This document shows, one piece after another, positions 7,688-15,341 of a stretch of DNA of 56,992 nucleotides (positions are counted from its first letter, which is position 1; every line of letters starts with the position of its first letter). The DNA comes from CALBZH01 sp964538515. GTDB lineage: Bacteria; Desulfobacterota; Syntrophobacteria; Syntrophobacterales; Syntrophobacteraceae. The stretch covers positions 1-56,992 of the forward strand of contig CAZIEW010000030.1 of assembly GCA_964538515.1 (NCBI GenBank), given 5' to 3'. The translations under genes were made by a program, and so were the position numbers. A model generated the notes under the pieces. It ran no database searches, was not told the DNA's origin, and saw nothing but the letters and a program-made list of their open reading frames with translations.

Positions 7688-9397
7688 TTATCCCGCCAAA
7701 GAGAGACTGGTCACTCGGAGCACCTCGGACATGGTCGTGACTCCGGCCAATGCCTTTCTATAGCCGTGGTGGAGCAACGGACGGTAGTTTTCCTGAAAGG
7801 CTATCTGAGAAATCGTTCCGGCATTCTTACCGGCTACGATGGCAGACCGAACGGCATCGCTCACCGGCAAGATCTCGAATATTCCCTCACGCCCCCGATA
7901 TCCTGTCTGTCCACACTTGTCGCAGCCCTTGTTCTGATACAAGACCGGGTTAGCGGGAACATCGCTCAGCACCTCACGCAGTCGCACCTGATCAGCCTCC
8001 CTGGCTTCGTAGGGCTCCCGGCAGTTTGGACACAGGACCCGCACCAGTCTCTGAGCCAAAATGGCAAGCAGGGAATCGGCCATCAGGAAGGATTCGATCC
8101 CGATATCGCGCAGACGGGTTATGGCGCCCGGAGCGTCATTGGTGTGCAGTGTCGAAAGCACGAGGTGACCGGTTAAGGCAGACTCAATGGCGATATCCGC
8201 CGTCTCCTTGTCTCGAATCTCACCAATCAACAGCACATCCGGGTCCTGCCGAACGAGCGAGCGCAAAGCATTGGCAAAGGTCAGGTCGATCTGGGGCTTC
8301 ACTTGGATCTGGTTGATCCCGCTGATTTGATACTCCACGGGATCCTCGACGGTCAGGATCTTTCGCGAAACCGAATTGAGTCGCCGCAAGACCCCGTACA
8401 GAGTGGTTGTCTTCCCCGAGCCCGTAGGGCCTGTCACGAGCATCATGCCATAGGGCCGTTCAATCAGACTCTCGACAAAGCTGAGCTGCTGGGCATCCAT
8501 CCCGACCGAGCCGAGATTGTATTCCACATTCTCCTGGGCAAGCAGTCGCAGGACGATGCTCTCCCCGTAGATCGTAGGCACCGTCGAGACACGGATGTCC
8601 ACTTCCCGGTTGCCGAAGCGAATCTTGATCTTGCCGTCCTGGGGAAGGCGTCTTTCTGCGATATTCAGATTGGCCATCAGCTTGAGACGGCTGATGATCG
8701 CTGCTTGCATCGTCTTGGGAGGCTGATCCAGATCGAAAAGCACCCCGTCGACTCGAGCCCGAACCTGAAACGACCGCTCAAACGGCTCGAAGTGAATGTC
8801 CGAGGCCCTCATATCGAGAGCCCTTGAGATCAAGACATTGACGAGCCTTACGATCGGAGCCTCCTGGGCCAGTCCCCTCAGGTGCTCGAGATCGTCCTCG
8901 AAGGAATCCAGATTCATGGCCGCGATGTCTCCATCCCTCGAGAGTGCTTCCGCCTCGCGCGCGGCCGTGCCGTAGAGCCGATCGATGGCAGTCCGGATCT
9001 CCTCGCGTTGTCCAAGGCACAGATTCAGCTCCATGTCGGCGAAGTAACTCGCCAGGATGTTCAGGACAGGCATCTCCAGTGGGTTGCTGACCACGACACG
9101 CACGCTCCCGCTCTCGACCTGGATGGGCAGCACTGCGTGCTTCCTCAGGAAGAACATGGAAACGCCCTCCAGCAGGACAGGCTTTTCAGGGTAGTCTTCA
9201 CGGCCCAGTAACGGCAAGCCCAGATGATCCGCCAAGACACCGAGGATCTTCTGCTCATCCGTAACGGCTACCTCCTCAAACGCATCCAGGATGGGGATTC
9301 CCTCCACAAAGAAGGCTCTCTGGAATTGCTTGACTTGCTCCTCACTCAGATTCAGCGACTTCTGAAACGCATCCAGCAAGGTAGAAGCGGTTTGCAT
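7688..9397 (-). CDS. gspE: Type II secretion ATPase GspE
   Basis: Cytoplasmic hexameric ATPase that powers pseudopilus assembly. The 569-residue protein has the N1E/MshEN-type N-terminal domain, Walker A GPTGSGKTTTLYG (about residue 322), Asp-box and Walker B region around LIGEIRDKETADIA, a His box (LVLSTLHTNDA), and a zinc-binding CPNC...CDKC pair (about 456-494) typical of GspE/PilB. The start ATG at 9397 is preceded by AGGAGC at good spacing. It is the first gene of the minus-strand gsp run and is divergent from the GspC-like gene. Confidence 0.95.
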   Translation of the reverse strand: MQTASTLLDAFQKSLNLSEEQVKQFQRAFFVEGIPILDAFEEVAVTDEQKILGVLADHLGLPLLGREDYPEKPVLLEGVSMFFLRKHAVLPIQVESGSVRVVVSNPLEMPVLNILASYFADMELNLCLGQREEIRTAIDRLYGTAAREAEALSRDGDIAAMNLDSFEDDLEHLRGLAQEAPIVRLVNVLISRALDMRASDIHFEPFERSFQVRARVDGVLFDLDQPPKTMQAAIISRLKLMANLNIAERRLPQDGKIKIRFGNREVDIRVSTVPTIYGESIVLRLLAQENVEYNLGSVGMDAQQLSFVESLIERPYGMMLVTGPTGSGKTTTLYGVLRRLNSVSRKILTVEDPVEYQISGINQIQVKPQIDLTFANALRSLVRQDPDVLLIGEIRDKETADIAIESALTGHLVLSTLHTNDAPGAITRLRDIGIESFLMADSLLAILAQRLVRVLCPNCREPYEAREADQVRLREVLSDVPANPVLYQNKGCDKCGQTGYRGREGIFEILPVSDAVRSAIVAGKNAGTISQIAFQENYRPLLHHGYRKALAGVTTMSEVLRVTSLSLAG

Positions 9398-9501
9398 ATA
9401 AGCTCCTGAAAATCTAGATTTTTTTGTGACTTGCGTACATAACAGATCTCCGTTCAAATGTAAATCTCCGCTTCCATGAGCCGCGAAACCGCCGGGCATC
9501 C

Positions 9502-9531
9502 TTTGCAGACGGGTCATGAATCAAGTATAGT
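9502..9531 (+). promoter_or_regulatory. Putative sigma-70 promoter of the GspC-like gene
   Basis: TTTGCA (9502-9507) and TATAGT (9526-9531) are separated by 18 bp and lie 54 bp upstream of the start at 9585, in the 187-bp divergent region shared with gspE. A weaker TTTACA-17-TATGTA pair on the minus strand nearer gspE may serve gspE. Confidence 0.45.
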
Positions 9532-9584
9532 ACAATCCAAGCAACAAAAATATCCTCAGCGAATCGTACCTTGGAGTGCATCCA

Positions 9585-10277
9585 ATGAATCACAAGCGTT
9601 GGTTGTTGTCGTCAGTAGCCGCTGTCTCACTCATGGTTTCATCCGTGCATGCCGCCGGCCCCGTCATGGTCGAGAAGAACCTTTTCTCCCAGGACAGAAA
9701 GCCGTCTTCGGGCGATGCACCCGCTCCCATGGCACCCACGGGGCCACCGATTCCCCCCAAAGCCGTTCAATTAGACGGGATTATGATCCGCGGCAGCCTG
9801 AAGAAGGCTCTTGTGCGCCTCAAAGGCAGTCCTGGCCCCAAAGACAAAGGGAAGAAGGATTCCCCCTTCACGACTGTCAGCGAAGGCGAGAGGATTAACG
9901 ACTACACGGTAACCAAGATCGGCACGCGCAGCATCTCGCTCGAAAAGGGCGGACAGGTATTCGAGGTCTTCCTTTACGCGGAGGGCAAGGTCCTTCCTCC
10001 CCTTGCCGCAACACCCACTCCAAACGCTCCTGGAGTATCCGGGCAGCCGGGGCAGCCTCAGCCCCTTGCAAAGGGGCAGAGCGGGTCGCAGCAGGCCAAT
10101 CCTGACTCCGGGGCGATTCAGGGCAATCTGCCTCCGGGGCAGACCGATCCGGACTTTCCCGCAAATCAAGCCACTGTTCAAGGACAACGGGGCGCCCGCC
10201 GAGCACCACCGCCCGCCGTTAACCTTGAAGAGCTGGAAGAGGGGATCGATGAAGAGCTTGAGCAGGCAGAGCAATAG
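9585..10277 (+). CDS. GspC-like periplasmic type II secretion protein
   Basis: Probable counterpart of GspC, which ties the inner-membrane platform to the GspD secretin. The 230-residue product has an N-terminal hydrophobic segment resembling a cleavable signal peptide (SSVAAVSLMVSSVHA then AG), an HR-type domain (about 30-135: VEKNLFSQDRKP, AVQLDGIMIRGSLKKALV, GERINDYTVTKIG, SISLEKGGQVFEVFLY), and a Pro/Gln-rich tail ending in an acidic helix (LEELEEGIDEELEQAEQ). Canonical GspC has an uncleaved membrane anchor and often a PDZ or coiled coil; neither is evident here. The ATG at 9585 was preferred over the in-frame GTG at 9576 because GGAG sits 8 nt upstream. PilP-like function is the main alternative. 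Confidence 0.65.
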   Translation: MNHKRWLLSSVAAVSLMVSSVHAAGPVMVEKNLFSQDRKPSSGDAPAPMAPTGPPIPPKAVQLDGIMIRGSLKKALVRLKGSPGPKDKGKKDSPFTTVSEGERINDYTVTKIGTRSISLEKGGQVFEVFLYAEGKVLPPLAATPTPNAPGVSGQPGQPQPLAKGQSGSQQANPDSGAIQGNLPPGQTDPDFPANQATVQGQRGARRAPPPAVNLEELEEGIDEELEQAEQ

Positions 10278-10442
10278 GTTAGAAGACTAAATTGGAAGGG
10301 TCAGGCCGATGGAAGACGGTGACATCCCCGCAAGGTATCGCGTTGAGCGTTTCTCCTCCTGAGCTCCCCGGACGAGCGTGACGGCCATCGGCGGACGGTT
10401 ATTCGCTCCGTCCCATGTACACCCAATGCCTGCAGCGACTAG

Positions 10443-10484
10443 ACAGAAAAGGGGACCCCTCGATCGAGGGCTCCCCTTTTCTGT
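10443..10484. terminator. Bidirectional hairpin terminator between convergent genes
   Basis: A 42-nt inverted repeat: ACAGAAAAGGGGA pairs with TCCCCTTTTCTGT, enclosing CCCTCGATCGAGGG with one C-C mismatch. A-rich and T-rich arms flank the G+C core on both strands, so it can act as an intrinsic terminator for the GspC-like gene (plus) and the repeat protein gene (minus). The rest of 10278-10550 shows no gene. Confidence 0.75.
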
Positions 10485-10550
10485 TGGATCATTCCGGCAA
10501 ACCGTTCAGTCCGCCTGCCGAAGTGTTGCTTCCACCCGGTCCGTTGGATC

Positions 10551-13235
10551 CTATCGTGTGGTTGAGCTCATCACGGGAATCACAACCGGGGCCGTATTGT
10601 TGTCTTCCGCCGTTTCGGCGACCAGGTTCGTATAATCCAATACCGCTACGATGTACTGACCGCTGAGACCGCTCTTCGAGTACGAGAAGCTGACGGTTTT
10701 CGACTGACCGGCCGCTGTGGACAAGATCGCCTTTCTGGTGATGTACTTGCTCAGCGTCTTTCCATCCGTGGACAGGTAGAAGGCCACGTAGTTTGCTTTC
10801 GCAGACAATGTTCCCACGTTGCGAACCGTCAGGGAGCCTGAGACCTTGCTGCTCTTGTAGGTGAGAGAGCTCCAGGTTCCGATGAGATCAGGTCCCGGCT
10901 TGCCGCTCACCGTAACCGTGCAGGTATCGGTGCTCGTCAGTCCGCCTTCGTCCGTCACGGTCAGCATGAAGGTGAAGACCCCTCCCGCATCGGTCACCGT
11001 GGGAGCCGTGAAAGCGACTTGGGCCGATCCGGTGCTGCTGAGGAAGGTTACAGGAGAACCGCTGAGCTGGGTCCACGTGTAGGTTGCGATCCCATCATCG
11101 GGATCGGTCGAAGCACTGCCGTTCAGAGTGACCACCGCGCCCTCATAAGCGGTCTGGTCGGATCCCGCGTTGGCAACGGGAGGCGCGTTGACCCAGGTCA
11201 CGTTCACGATGGTTTGTGCCGTGGCCTTGAGACCACCCTTGTCCGTTACGGTGAGCTCGAATGTGAGCGATGCACCACCGGTGCCGACATTCGGCGTGGT
11301 GAAGGTGGGCGTGGCGGTATTGGCGTTGACCAGACTGACAGTCGAACCGCTTTTTTGCACCCAGGCGTAAGAGACAATACCGTCATCCGAGTCTGTGGAG
11401 CCCGAGCCGTCCAGCTGCACGATAGTGCCCTCGAACACGGTCTGCGATGCTCCGGCGTTGGCGATCGGAGGCTCGTTGACCCACCTCACGTTGACGAGAC
11501 AGGTGTCGGTTTTGGACAGCCCGGCGACATCCTTCACGGTGAGCTCGAATTCGAGAGCTGCTCCTTCCGGGCCGACGTTCGGGGCAACAAATGTCGGAGA
11601 CACGCTCGTGGGATTGATGATCGTCACCTGAGGACCATTGACAGTCAGCAGCTTCCAGCTGTAGGAGGCAATCCCGTCATCCGGGTCGCTGGAGCCGGCT
11701 CCGCTCAGCGTCACGGTCGCCCCTTCGGAAACCGTCTGGTCAGGGCCTGCATTGGCAACCGGCGGCTGGTTCACCTTCTGAGCAAACTGGGCTTCGATCG
11801 TATGCGTAGAAGTCACCGCGCTGAAGGTGTAGGAGCCAATTGCACCCTGCGGAGTCCCGTCAACCAGCACCTTGTCGATCTGGTAACCCGAGGCGGGTGT
11901 GATCGTGAAGCTGGCGTTGGCTCCGTGATTCACACTCACACTCCCCGAGGGAGTGATCGACCCATTCGAGCCCGCCGTAGCCGTGATCGTGTACGTCTTG
12001 ATCGCGAACGTCGCGCTGATCGTGTGTGCGCCCGTCACGTTCGTGAAATTGTAGCTCGTCACGGCACCCACTGAATTCCCGTCCACCAGCACGTCCTTGA
12101 CCAGATAATTCGTGCTCGGCGTGATCGTGAAGCTGGCGTTGGCTCCGTGATTCACGCTCACACTCCCCGAGGGAGTGATCGACCCATTCGAGCCCGCCGT
12201 AGCCGTGATCGTGTACGTCTTGATCGCGAACGTCGCGCTGATCGTGTGTGCGCCCGTCACGTTCGTGAAATTGTAGCTCGTCACGGCACCCACTGAATTC
12301 CCGTCCACCAGCACGTCCTTGACCAGATAATTCGTGCTCGGCGTGATCGTGAAGCTGGCGTTGGCTCCGTGATTCACGCTCACACTCCCCGAGGGAGAGA
12401 TTGTCCCGTTCGTCCCCGCTGAAGCCGTGATCGTGTATGTGTTGATCGCAAACGTTGCAGCCAGAGTATGATTGGCCGTCACATTCGAAAAGGTATATGA
12501 GGACACCGCTCCGACAGACACGTTGTCCACTTTTACGTCTTCGATATGATATCCGGCTAGGGCTGTGATCGAGATGGTTCTCGACCCTCCGGAAGTAACG
12601 CTGACACTGCCCGAGGGGGATACGGTGCCGTAGGCAGTATTGTTCGAGGATGCCGTGATGGTGTATGAGGTCGAAGGGATGGGCTCGAAGACCGCCGAGA
12701 CCGTAGTCCGCGATGTAATCCCTGCCACGGTATAACTTGTCACGTTTCCAACGGAGGTCCCGTTCACAAGTAGACTGTTGACCCGATACCCCGAATTCGG
12801 AGTCAGAGTGAAGGTCAGACTCGAGCCATTCTGTGCGAAGAAGGTGCCGCTCGGACTGATTGCTCCACCAGTGCCGGCCGCCGCCGTAACCGGATGGCAA
12901 AGGATCTCGTTGGAGAAGGCGCTCTCCCTCTGGCTGCTGTCGTAGGCCGTCGCCGCAACATAATGGGATGAGGCAGGATCCAGGTCCATCGAGCCCGTCG
13001 TTCCGGTGCCGGGAATCGTGACGCTCGACACGTAAGTGCCACTGACGGTCCCCTGGTACAGCTTGTACCCAGCAACAGCGCCCGTGCTGGCGTTCCACTG
13101 GAAGTTCACTTGCGTTGCCTGGGCATTCACGGCAAAGACCATGAGCACAAGCAGAGAGAGGAGAGAACTGAATGAATACGGAGAAAATGTTGCGGTTTGG
13201 GCAGTTTTCCCGAGGGATTGATGTAACCTTGCCAT
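10551..13235 (-). CDS. Large exported repeat protein (FnIII, five InlB-type repeats, PKD-like, CARDB)
   Basis: Predicted exported protein of 894 residues, likely a surface or secreted adhesin-like protein; function not proven. A signal peptide ends near AVNAQA. Domains in order: fibronectin type III-like (about 35-110), five repeats of about 74 residues of the divergent InlB B-repeat type (about 115-480; motif SVSVNHGANASFTITP, YLVKDVLVDGNSVGAVTSY), three PKD/cadherin-like domains (about 482-775, each starting PPVANAG or PPIANAG with SSDPDDGI-type motif), and a C-terminal CARDB domain (about 778-894, ending in DNNTAPVVIPV). Start at 13235 with GGAGGT upstream. No sortase, PEP-CTERM or lipid signal is seen. 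It lies beside a type II secretion cluster, a possible export route (inference). Its leader carries a c-di-GMP riboswitch and sigma-54 promoter. Confidence 0.85.
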   Translation of the reverse strand: MARLHQSLGKTAQTATFSPYSFSSLLSLLVLMVFAVNAQATQVNFQWNASTGAVAGYKLYQGTVSGTYVSSVTIPGTGTTGSMDLDPASSHYVAATAYDSSQRESAFSNEILCHPVTAAAGTGGAISPSGTFFAQNGSSLTFTLTPNSGYRVNSLLVNGTSVGNVTSYTVAGITSRTTVSAVFEPIPSTSYTITASSNNTAYGTVSPSGSVSVTSGGSRTISITALAGYHIEDVKVDNVSVGAVSSYTFSNVTANHTLAATFAINTYTITASAGTNGTISPSGSVSVNHGANASFTITPSTNYLVKDVLVDGNSVGAVTSYNFTNVTGAHTISATFAIKTYTITATAGSNGSITPSGSVSVNHGANASFTITPSTNYLVKDVLVDGNSVGAVTSYNFTNVTGAHTISATFAIKTYTITATAGSNGSITPSGSVSVNHGANASFTITPASGYQIDKVLVDGTPQGAIGSYTFSAVTSTHTIEAQFAQKVNQPPVANAGPDQTVSEGATVTLSGAGSSDPDDGIASYSWKLLTVNGPQVTIINPTSVSPTFVAPNVGPEGAALEFELTVKDVAGLSKTDTCLVNVRWVNEPPIANAGASQTVFEGTIVQLDGSGSTDSDDGIVSYAWVQKSGSTVSLVNANTATPTFTTPNVGTGGASLTFELTVTDKGGLKATAQTIVNVTWVNAPPVANAGSDQTAYEGAVVTLNGSASTDPDDGIATYTWTQLSGSPVTFLSSTGSAQVAFTAPTVTDAGGVFTFMLTVTDEGGLTSTDTCTVTVSGKPGPDLIGTWSSLTYKSSKVSGSLTVRNVGTLSAKANYVAFYLSTDGKTLSKYITRKAILSTAAGQSKTVSFSYSKSGLSGQYIVAVLDYTNLVAETAEDNNTAPVVIPVMSSTTR
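11941..12384 (-). repeat. Two apparently identical 222-bp tandem repeats inside the coding sequence
   Basis: The stretch from 11941 to 12162 is repeated at 12163-12384 with no difference seen by eye; the period of 222 bp is exactly 74 codons, one InlB-type repeat. A diverged third copy flanks each side. Identity at synonymous positions points to recent duplication or gene conversion. Confidence 0.85.
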
Positions 13236-13238
13236 GCG

Positions 13239-13289
13239 AGCACCTCCATGCTGCGATGAACCAACGGGAAGCAGCAGCCAAGAGGTGCT
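13239..13289 (-). promoter_or_regulatory. Hairpin able to sequester the ribosome binding site
   Basis: In the leader RNA AGCACCUC (from 13289-13282) is fully complementary to GAGGUGCU (13246-13239), which contains the GGAGGU ribosome binding site of the repeat protein gene. The stem can be extended by GCUGC/GCAGC across a small internal loop. The element starts 4 nt after the riboswitch P1 stem, the position expected for a translational expression platform. Prediction. Confidence 0.6.
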
Positions 13290-13293
13290 GAAT

Positions 13294-13387
13294 CCAACGG
13301 CGGCCCCGCTGCCGTAACTCACTCTTCCGAGAAGTAGGCCGGAGGCTTTGCGTCCCAACCTTTCGATTGGTTTGCCTTTTTCGTTGG
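13294..13387 (-). promoter_or_regulatory. Class I cyclic-di-GMP riboswitch (GEMM-I)
   Basis: The minus strand reads as a near-consensus GEMM-I aptamer: P1 CCAACG (13387-13382) with CGUUGG (13299-13294); GGCAAACC; a GAAA tetraloop closed by CCAAUC/GGUUGG; the conserved core GGGACGCAAAGCCUCCGG followed by CCUA; and the second arm ACGGCAGCGGGGCCGCCG, which matches the tetraloop-receptor and ligand-binding side of known aptamers. The 3' end lies about 58 nt upstream of the start codon of the exported repeat protein. Known family members bind c-di-GMP and control surface, motility and adhesion genes. Whether the ligand turns the gene on or off cannot be told from sequence. Confidence 0.93.
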
Positions 13388-13444
13388 TCCTAAGTTTTTT
13401 TTATGCCGCCAGATACGCAACTAGCGACGGCTTACCACACCAAA

Positions 13445-13460
13445 AGCAACTAACATGCCA
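13445..13460 (-). promoter_or_regulatory. Sigma-54 (RpoN) -24/-12 promoter
   Basis: The minus strand reads TGGCAT-GTTAG-TTGCT, matching the consensus TGGCAC-N5-TTGC with GG and GC ten bases apart. The predicted transcript start near 13435 would give a leader of about 47 nt before the riboswitch. The gene immediately upstream (13729-15156) encodes a sigma-54 activator. Confidence 0.72.
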
Positions 13461-13493
13461 TGACTAACGCCTCATTGATTCTTTATCTGCAAG

Positions 13494-13511
13494 ATCATTA
13501 TCATCAATGAT
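13494..13511. promoter_or_regulatory. Inverted repeat, possible activator binding site
   Basis: ATCATT-N6-AATGAT lies about 35 bp upstream of the -24 element. It is a candidate upstream activating site for the neighbouring NtrC-type regulator, though closer to the promoter than is usual. Nothing else is recognised in 13512-13728. Confidence 0.3.
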
Positions 13512-13728
13512 GTTAACGTCTTAGGAGCTGCCGCACGGAGCCCATGCTCACGCGCGGTTAATCCCGTCGCGTCCTCTCCGGACAGAAGCAACGCCCCTGG
13601 CGTTTTCAGCTCACGAATCTGTAATTGGTCACATGTAATTTCAGATGCTGCTGCTCTGATACTCCCCAGGTCACCTCAGATTTGACGGTGGGAAACGGGT
13701 GGGAGCCCAATTGAGCCCACCGTCATCT

Positions 13729-15156
13729 TCACAGACTTTCACCCTGCATCATGACGGACTGGCCGTTGGAGGACGAGCGATTCTTTCGCCACCGCTTGTG
13801 GGTGATGCCGAACTTCTTCACCTTGTAATTGAGGACGCGTGGTGAAATCCCCAACCGCTCCGCCGCATCTTTCTGGATCCAGAGGCTTTTCTCGAGCGCA
13901 TCCAGAATCAGCTCGCGCTCCTGGTCAATCAGATAGGGAAGACAATCCGTATGCAGATCCAACGGCTCAGCTGGCGCGGAAACCGCCGGCGCCATACTGA
14001 CGGGGAGGGTAAGACTCTCTTTTTGGATGATGGACGAGTCTTCCCAAAGAACCGCCCGCTCGATCATATTGGACAGTTCCCTGATATTACCTGGGTAGCT
14101 GTAATGGGTCAGGATATCCAGGGCTTCTTTCGAAAATCCTTCAACACGTTTCTTGACAGAGCGACAGGTCTTCAGCAGCAGGAAGTGCGCCAGGCGCTCG
14201 ATGCACTCTCGGCGCTCGCGCAATGGAGGCAGGTGAACCCGCAAGACGTTGATGCGAAAGTAAAGATCCGCACGCAGCACTCCTTTTGCGACCATGTCTT
14301 CCACATTGCGGTTCGTTGCCGCAATGATCCGAATATCGGATCGAATCGTTTGATTACCGCCTAATCGCTCAAAGGCCTTGTCCTCCAAAACGCGGAGTAG
14401 CTTGGCCTGCAAAGACGGACTAAGCTCTCCAATCTCATCCAGGAAGACCGTTCCACCGTTCGCCTGCTCGAAGCGGCCGATCCGCATTTTTCCAGCATCA
14501 GTAAAAGCCCCCTTTTCGTGTCCGAAGAGCTCGCTCTCAAGAAGTGTTTCGGGGATGTTCGCACAGTTGACCTTCACAAACGGCTTCGACTTTCTGACGC
14601 TGTTAAAATGCACGTTGCCGGACAGGAAGCTTTTCCCCGTCCCCGTTTCACCCGTCATCAAAACGGTCGAATCCGTTTTTGCAAGCTTCTTCAGATTGGC
14701 CATCACTTGCTTCATCGCCGGGCTTTCGGCAATGATCTCATCGCTGGAGTACACCACATCCTGCTCGCGGCGAAGGTAATCGATTTCATTTCGCATGCTC
14801 CGACTCTCGAAAGCATGCTGTAAAACAACCCGGATTTTTTCCGGCGAAAAGGGCTTCGCCACGTAGTCATAGCCGCCCCTCTTGATGGCTTGCACAACCA
14901 GCTCGGCCTTTTCGGTCGAACAGGTCACGATGACTGGCGTGTAAGGGGCTTCTCTCTTTATCTTGTCCAGATCCTGGAGCCCGCTCGAAGGTTTGGCGCC
15001 GAGGTCCAAAATGATCGCGTTAAAAACTTCCTTGCGAATCCGCTCGAAAACCGGACCGCCGACGGAGCCGAATACCAACTGGTAATCTGACGAAAGTGCT
15101 CTCGAGAGTGTTGCTCGAGACCATTGATCTTGATCGATGATTAGGACTCTTTCCAT
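13729..15156 (-). CDS. Sigma-54-dependent NtrC-family response regulator
   Basis: Transcription activator that remodels RNA polymerase-sigma54. 475 residues. Receiver domain (1-120) with acidic pair Asp8/Asp10, phospho-acceptor Asp51 (IILDLGA) and the conserved Lys in AKPF. AAA+ domain (about 145-380) with Walker A GETGTGKS (about 170), sigma54-contact loop GAFTDA (about 215; the commonest form is GAFTGA) and Walker B TVFLDEIGEL. C-terminal Fis-type helix-turn-helix (about 430-460, QKDAAERLGISPRVLNYKVK) followed by a basic tail. Start ATG at 15156 has GAGG 6 nt upstream. No cognate histidine kinase is present. Candidate regulator of the sigma-54 promoter 270 bp downstream on the same strand (inference). 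Confidence 0.93.
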   Translation of the reverse strand: MERVLIIDQDQWSRATLSRALSSDYQLVFGSVGGPVFERIRKEVFNAIILDLGAKPSSGLQDLDKIKREAPYTPVIVTCSTEKAELVVQAIKRGGYDYVAKPFSPEKIRVVLQHAFESRSMRNEIDYLRREQDVVYSSDEIIAESPAMKQVMANLKKLAKTDSTVLMTGETGTGKSFLSGNVHFNSVRKSKPFVKVNCANIPETLLESELFGHEKGAFTDAGKMRIGRFEQANGGTVFLDEIGELSPSLQAKLLRVLEDKAFERLGGNQTIRSDIRIIAATNRNVEDMVAKGVLRADLYFRINVLRVHLPPLRERRECIERLAHFLLLKTCRSVKKRVEGFSKEALDILTHYSYPGNIRELSNMIERAVLWEDSSIIQKESLTLPVSMAPAVSAPAEPLDLHTDCLPYLIDQERELILDALEKSLWIQKDAAERLGISPRVLNYKVKKFGITHKRWRKNRSSSNGQSVMMQGESL

Positions 15157-15190
15157 CCCTTCCCTCAATTGTCCCATTTTACCCCGGCAA

Positions 15191-15311
15191 GCAGATGCTC
15201 AGCATCTGCACGGTCAGCTTGCAAACACCGAGCCAATGTCTCCTTTCAGCGCTCAGCTTTGCCCTGTGCACAGAGGCAAAGGGCTTCCGCTATGGTGAAA
15301 GGGATCCCTTT
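15191..15311. repeat. Cluster of three perfect or near-perfect inverted repeats
   Basis: Within the 185-bp gap upstream of the sigma-54 activator gene are GCAGATGCT-C-AGCATCTGC (15191-15209), CTTTGCCCTGTG/CACAG-A-GGCAAAG (15257-15281) and AAAGGGATCCCTTT (15298-15311). None is followed by a T run on either strand, so they look more like leader hairpins or operators than terminators. Confidence 0.5.
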
Positions 15312-15341
15312 CCCTCATTTGATTGGAGCACATCGAACCGG

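Noticed and set aside
9495..9515. Sigma-54 promoter upstream of the GspC-like gene
   Set aside because: GGCATCC-TTTGC has the wrong GG-to-GC spacing (8 instead of 10).
11019..12074. 351-residue plus-strand reading frame
   Set aside because: Antisense to the repeat protein, with low-complexity composition and no ribosome binding site.
11900..12420. CRISPR-like or mobile repeat array
   Set aside because: The repeats are exactly in frame with period 74 codons and encode protein domains; there are no spacers.
11860..13281. 473-residue minus-strand frame with repeats
   Set aside because: Out-of-frame shadow of the repeat protein; its repetition only mirrors the DNA repeat.
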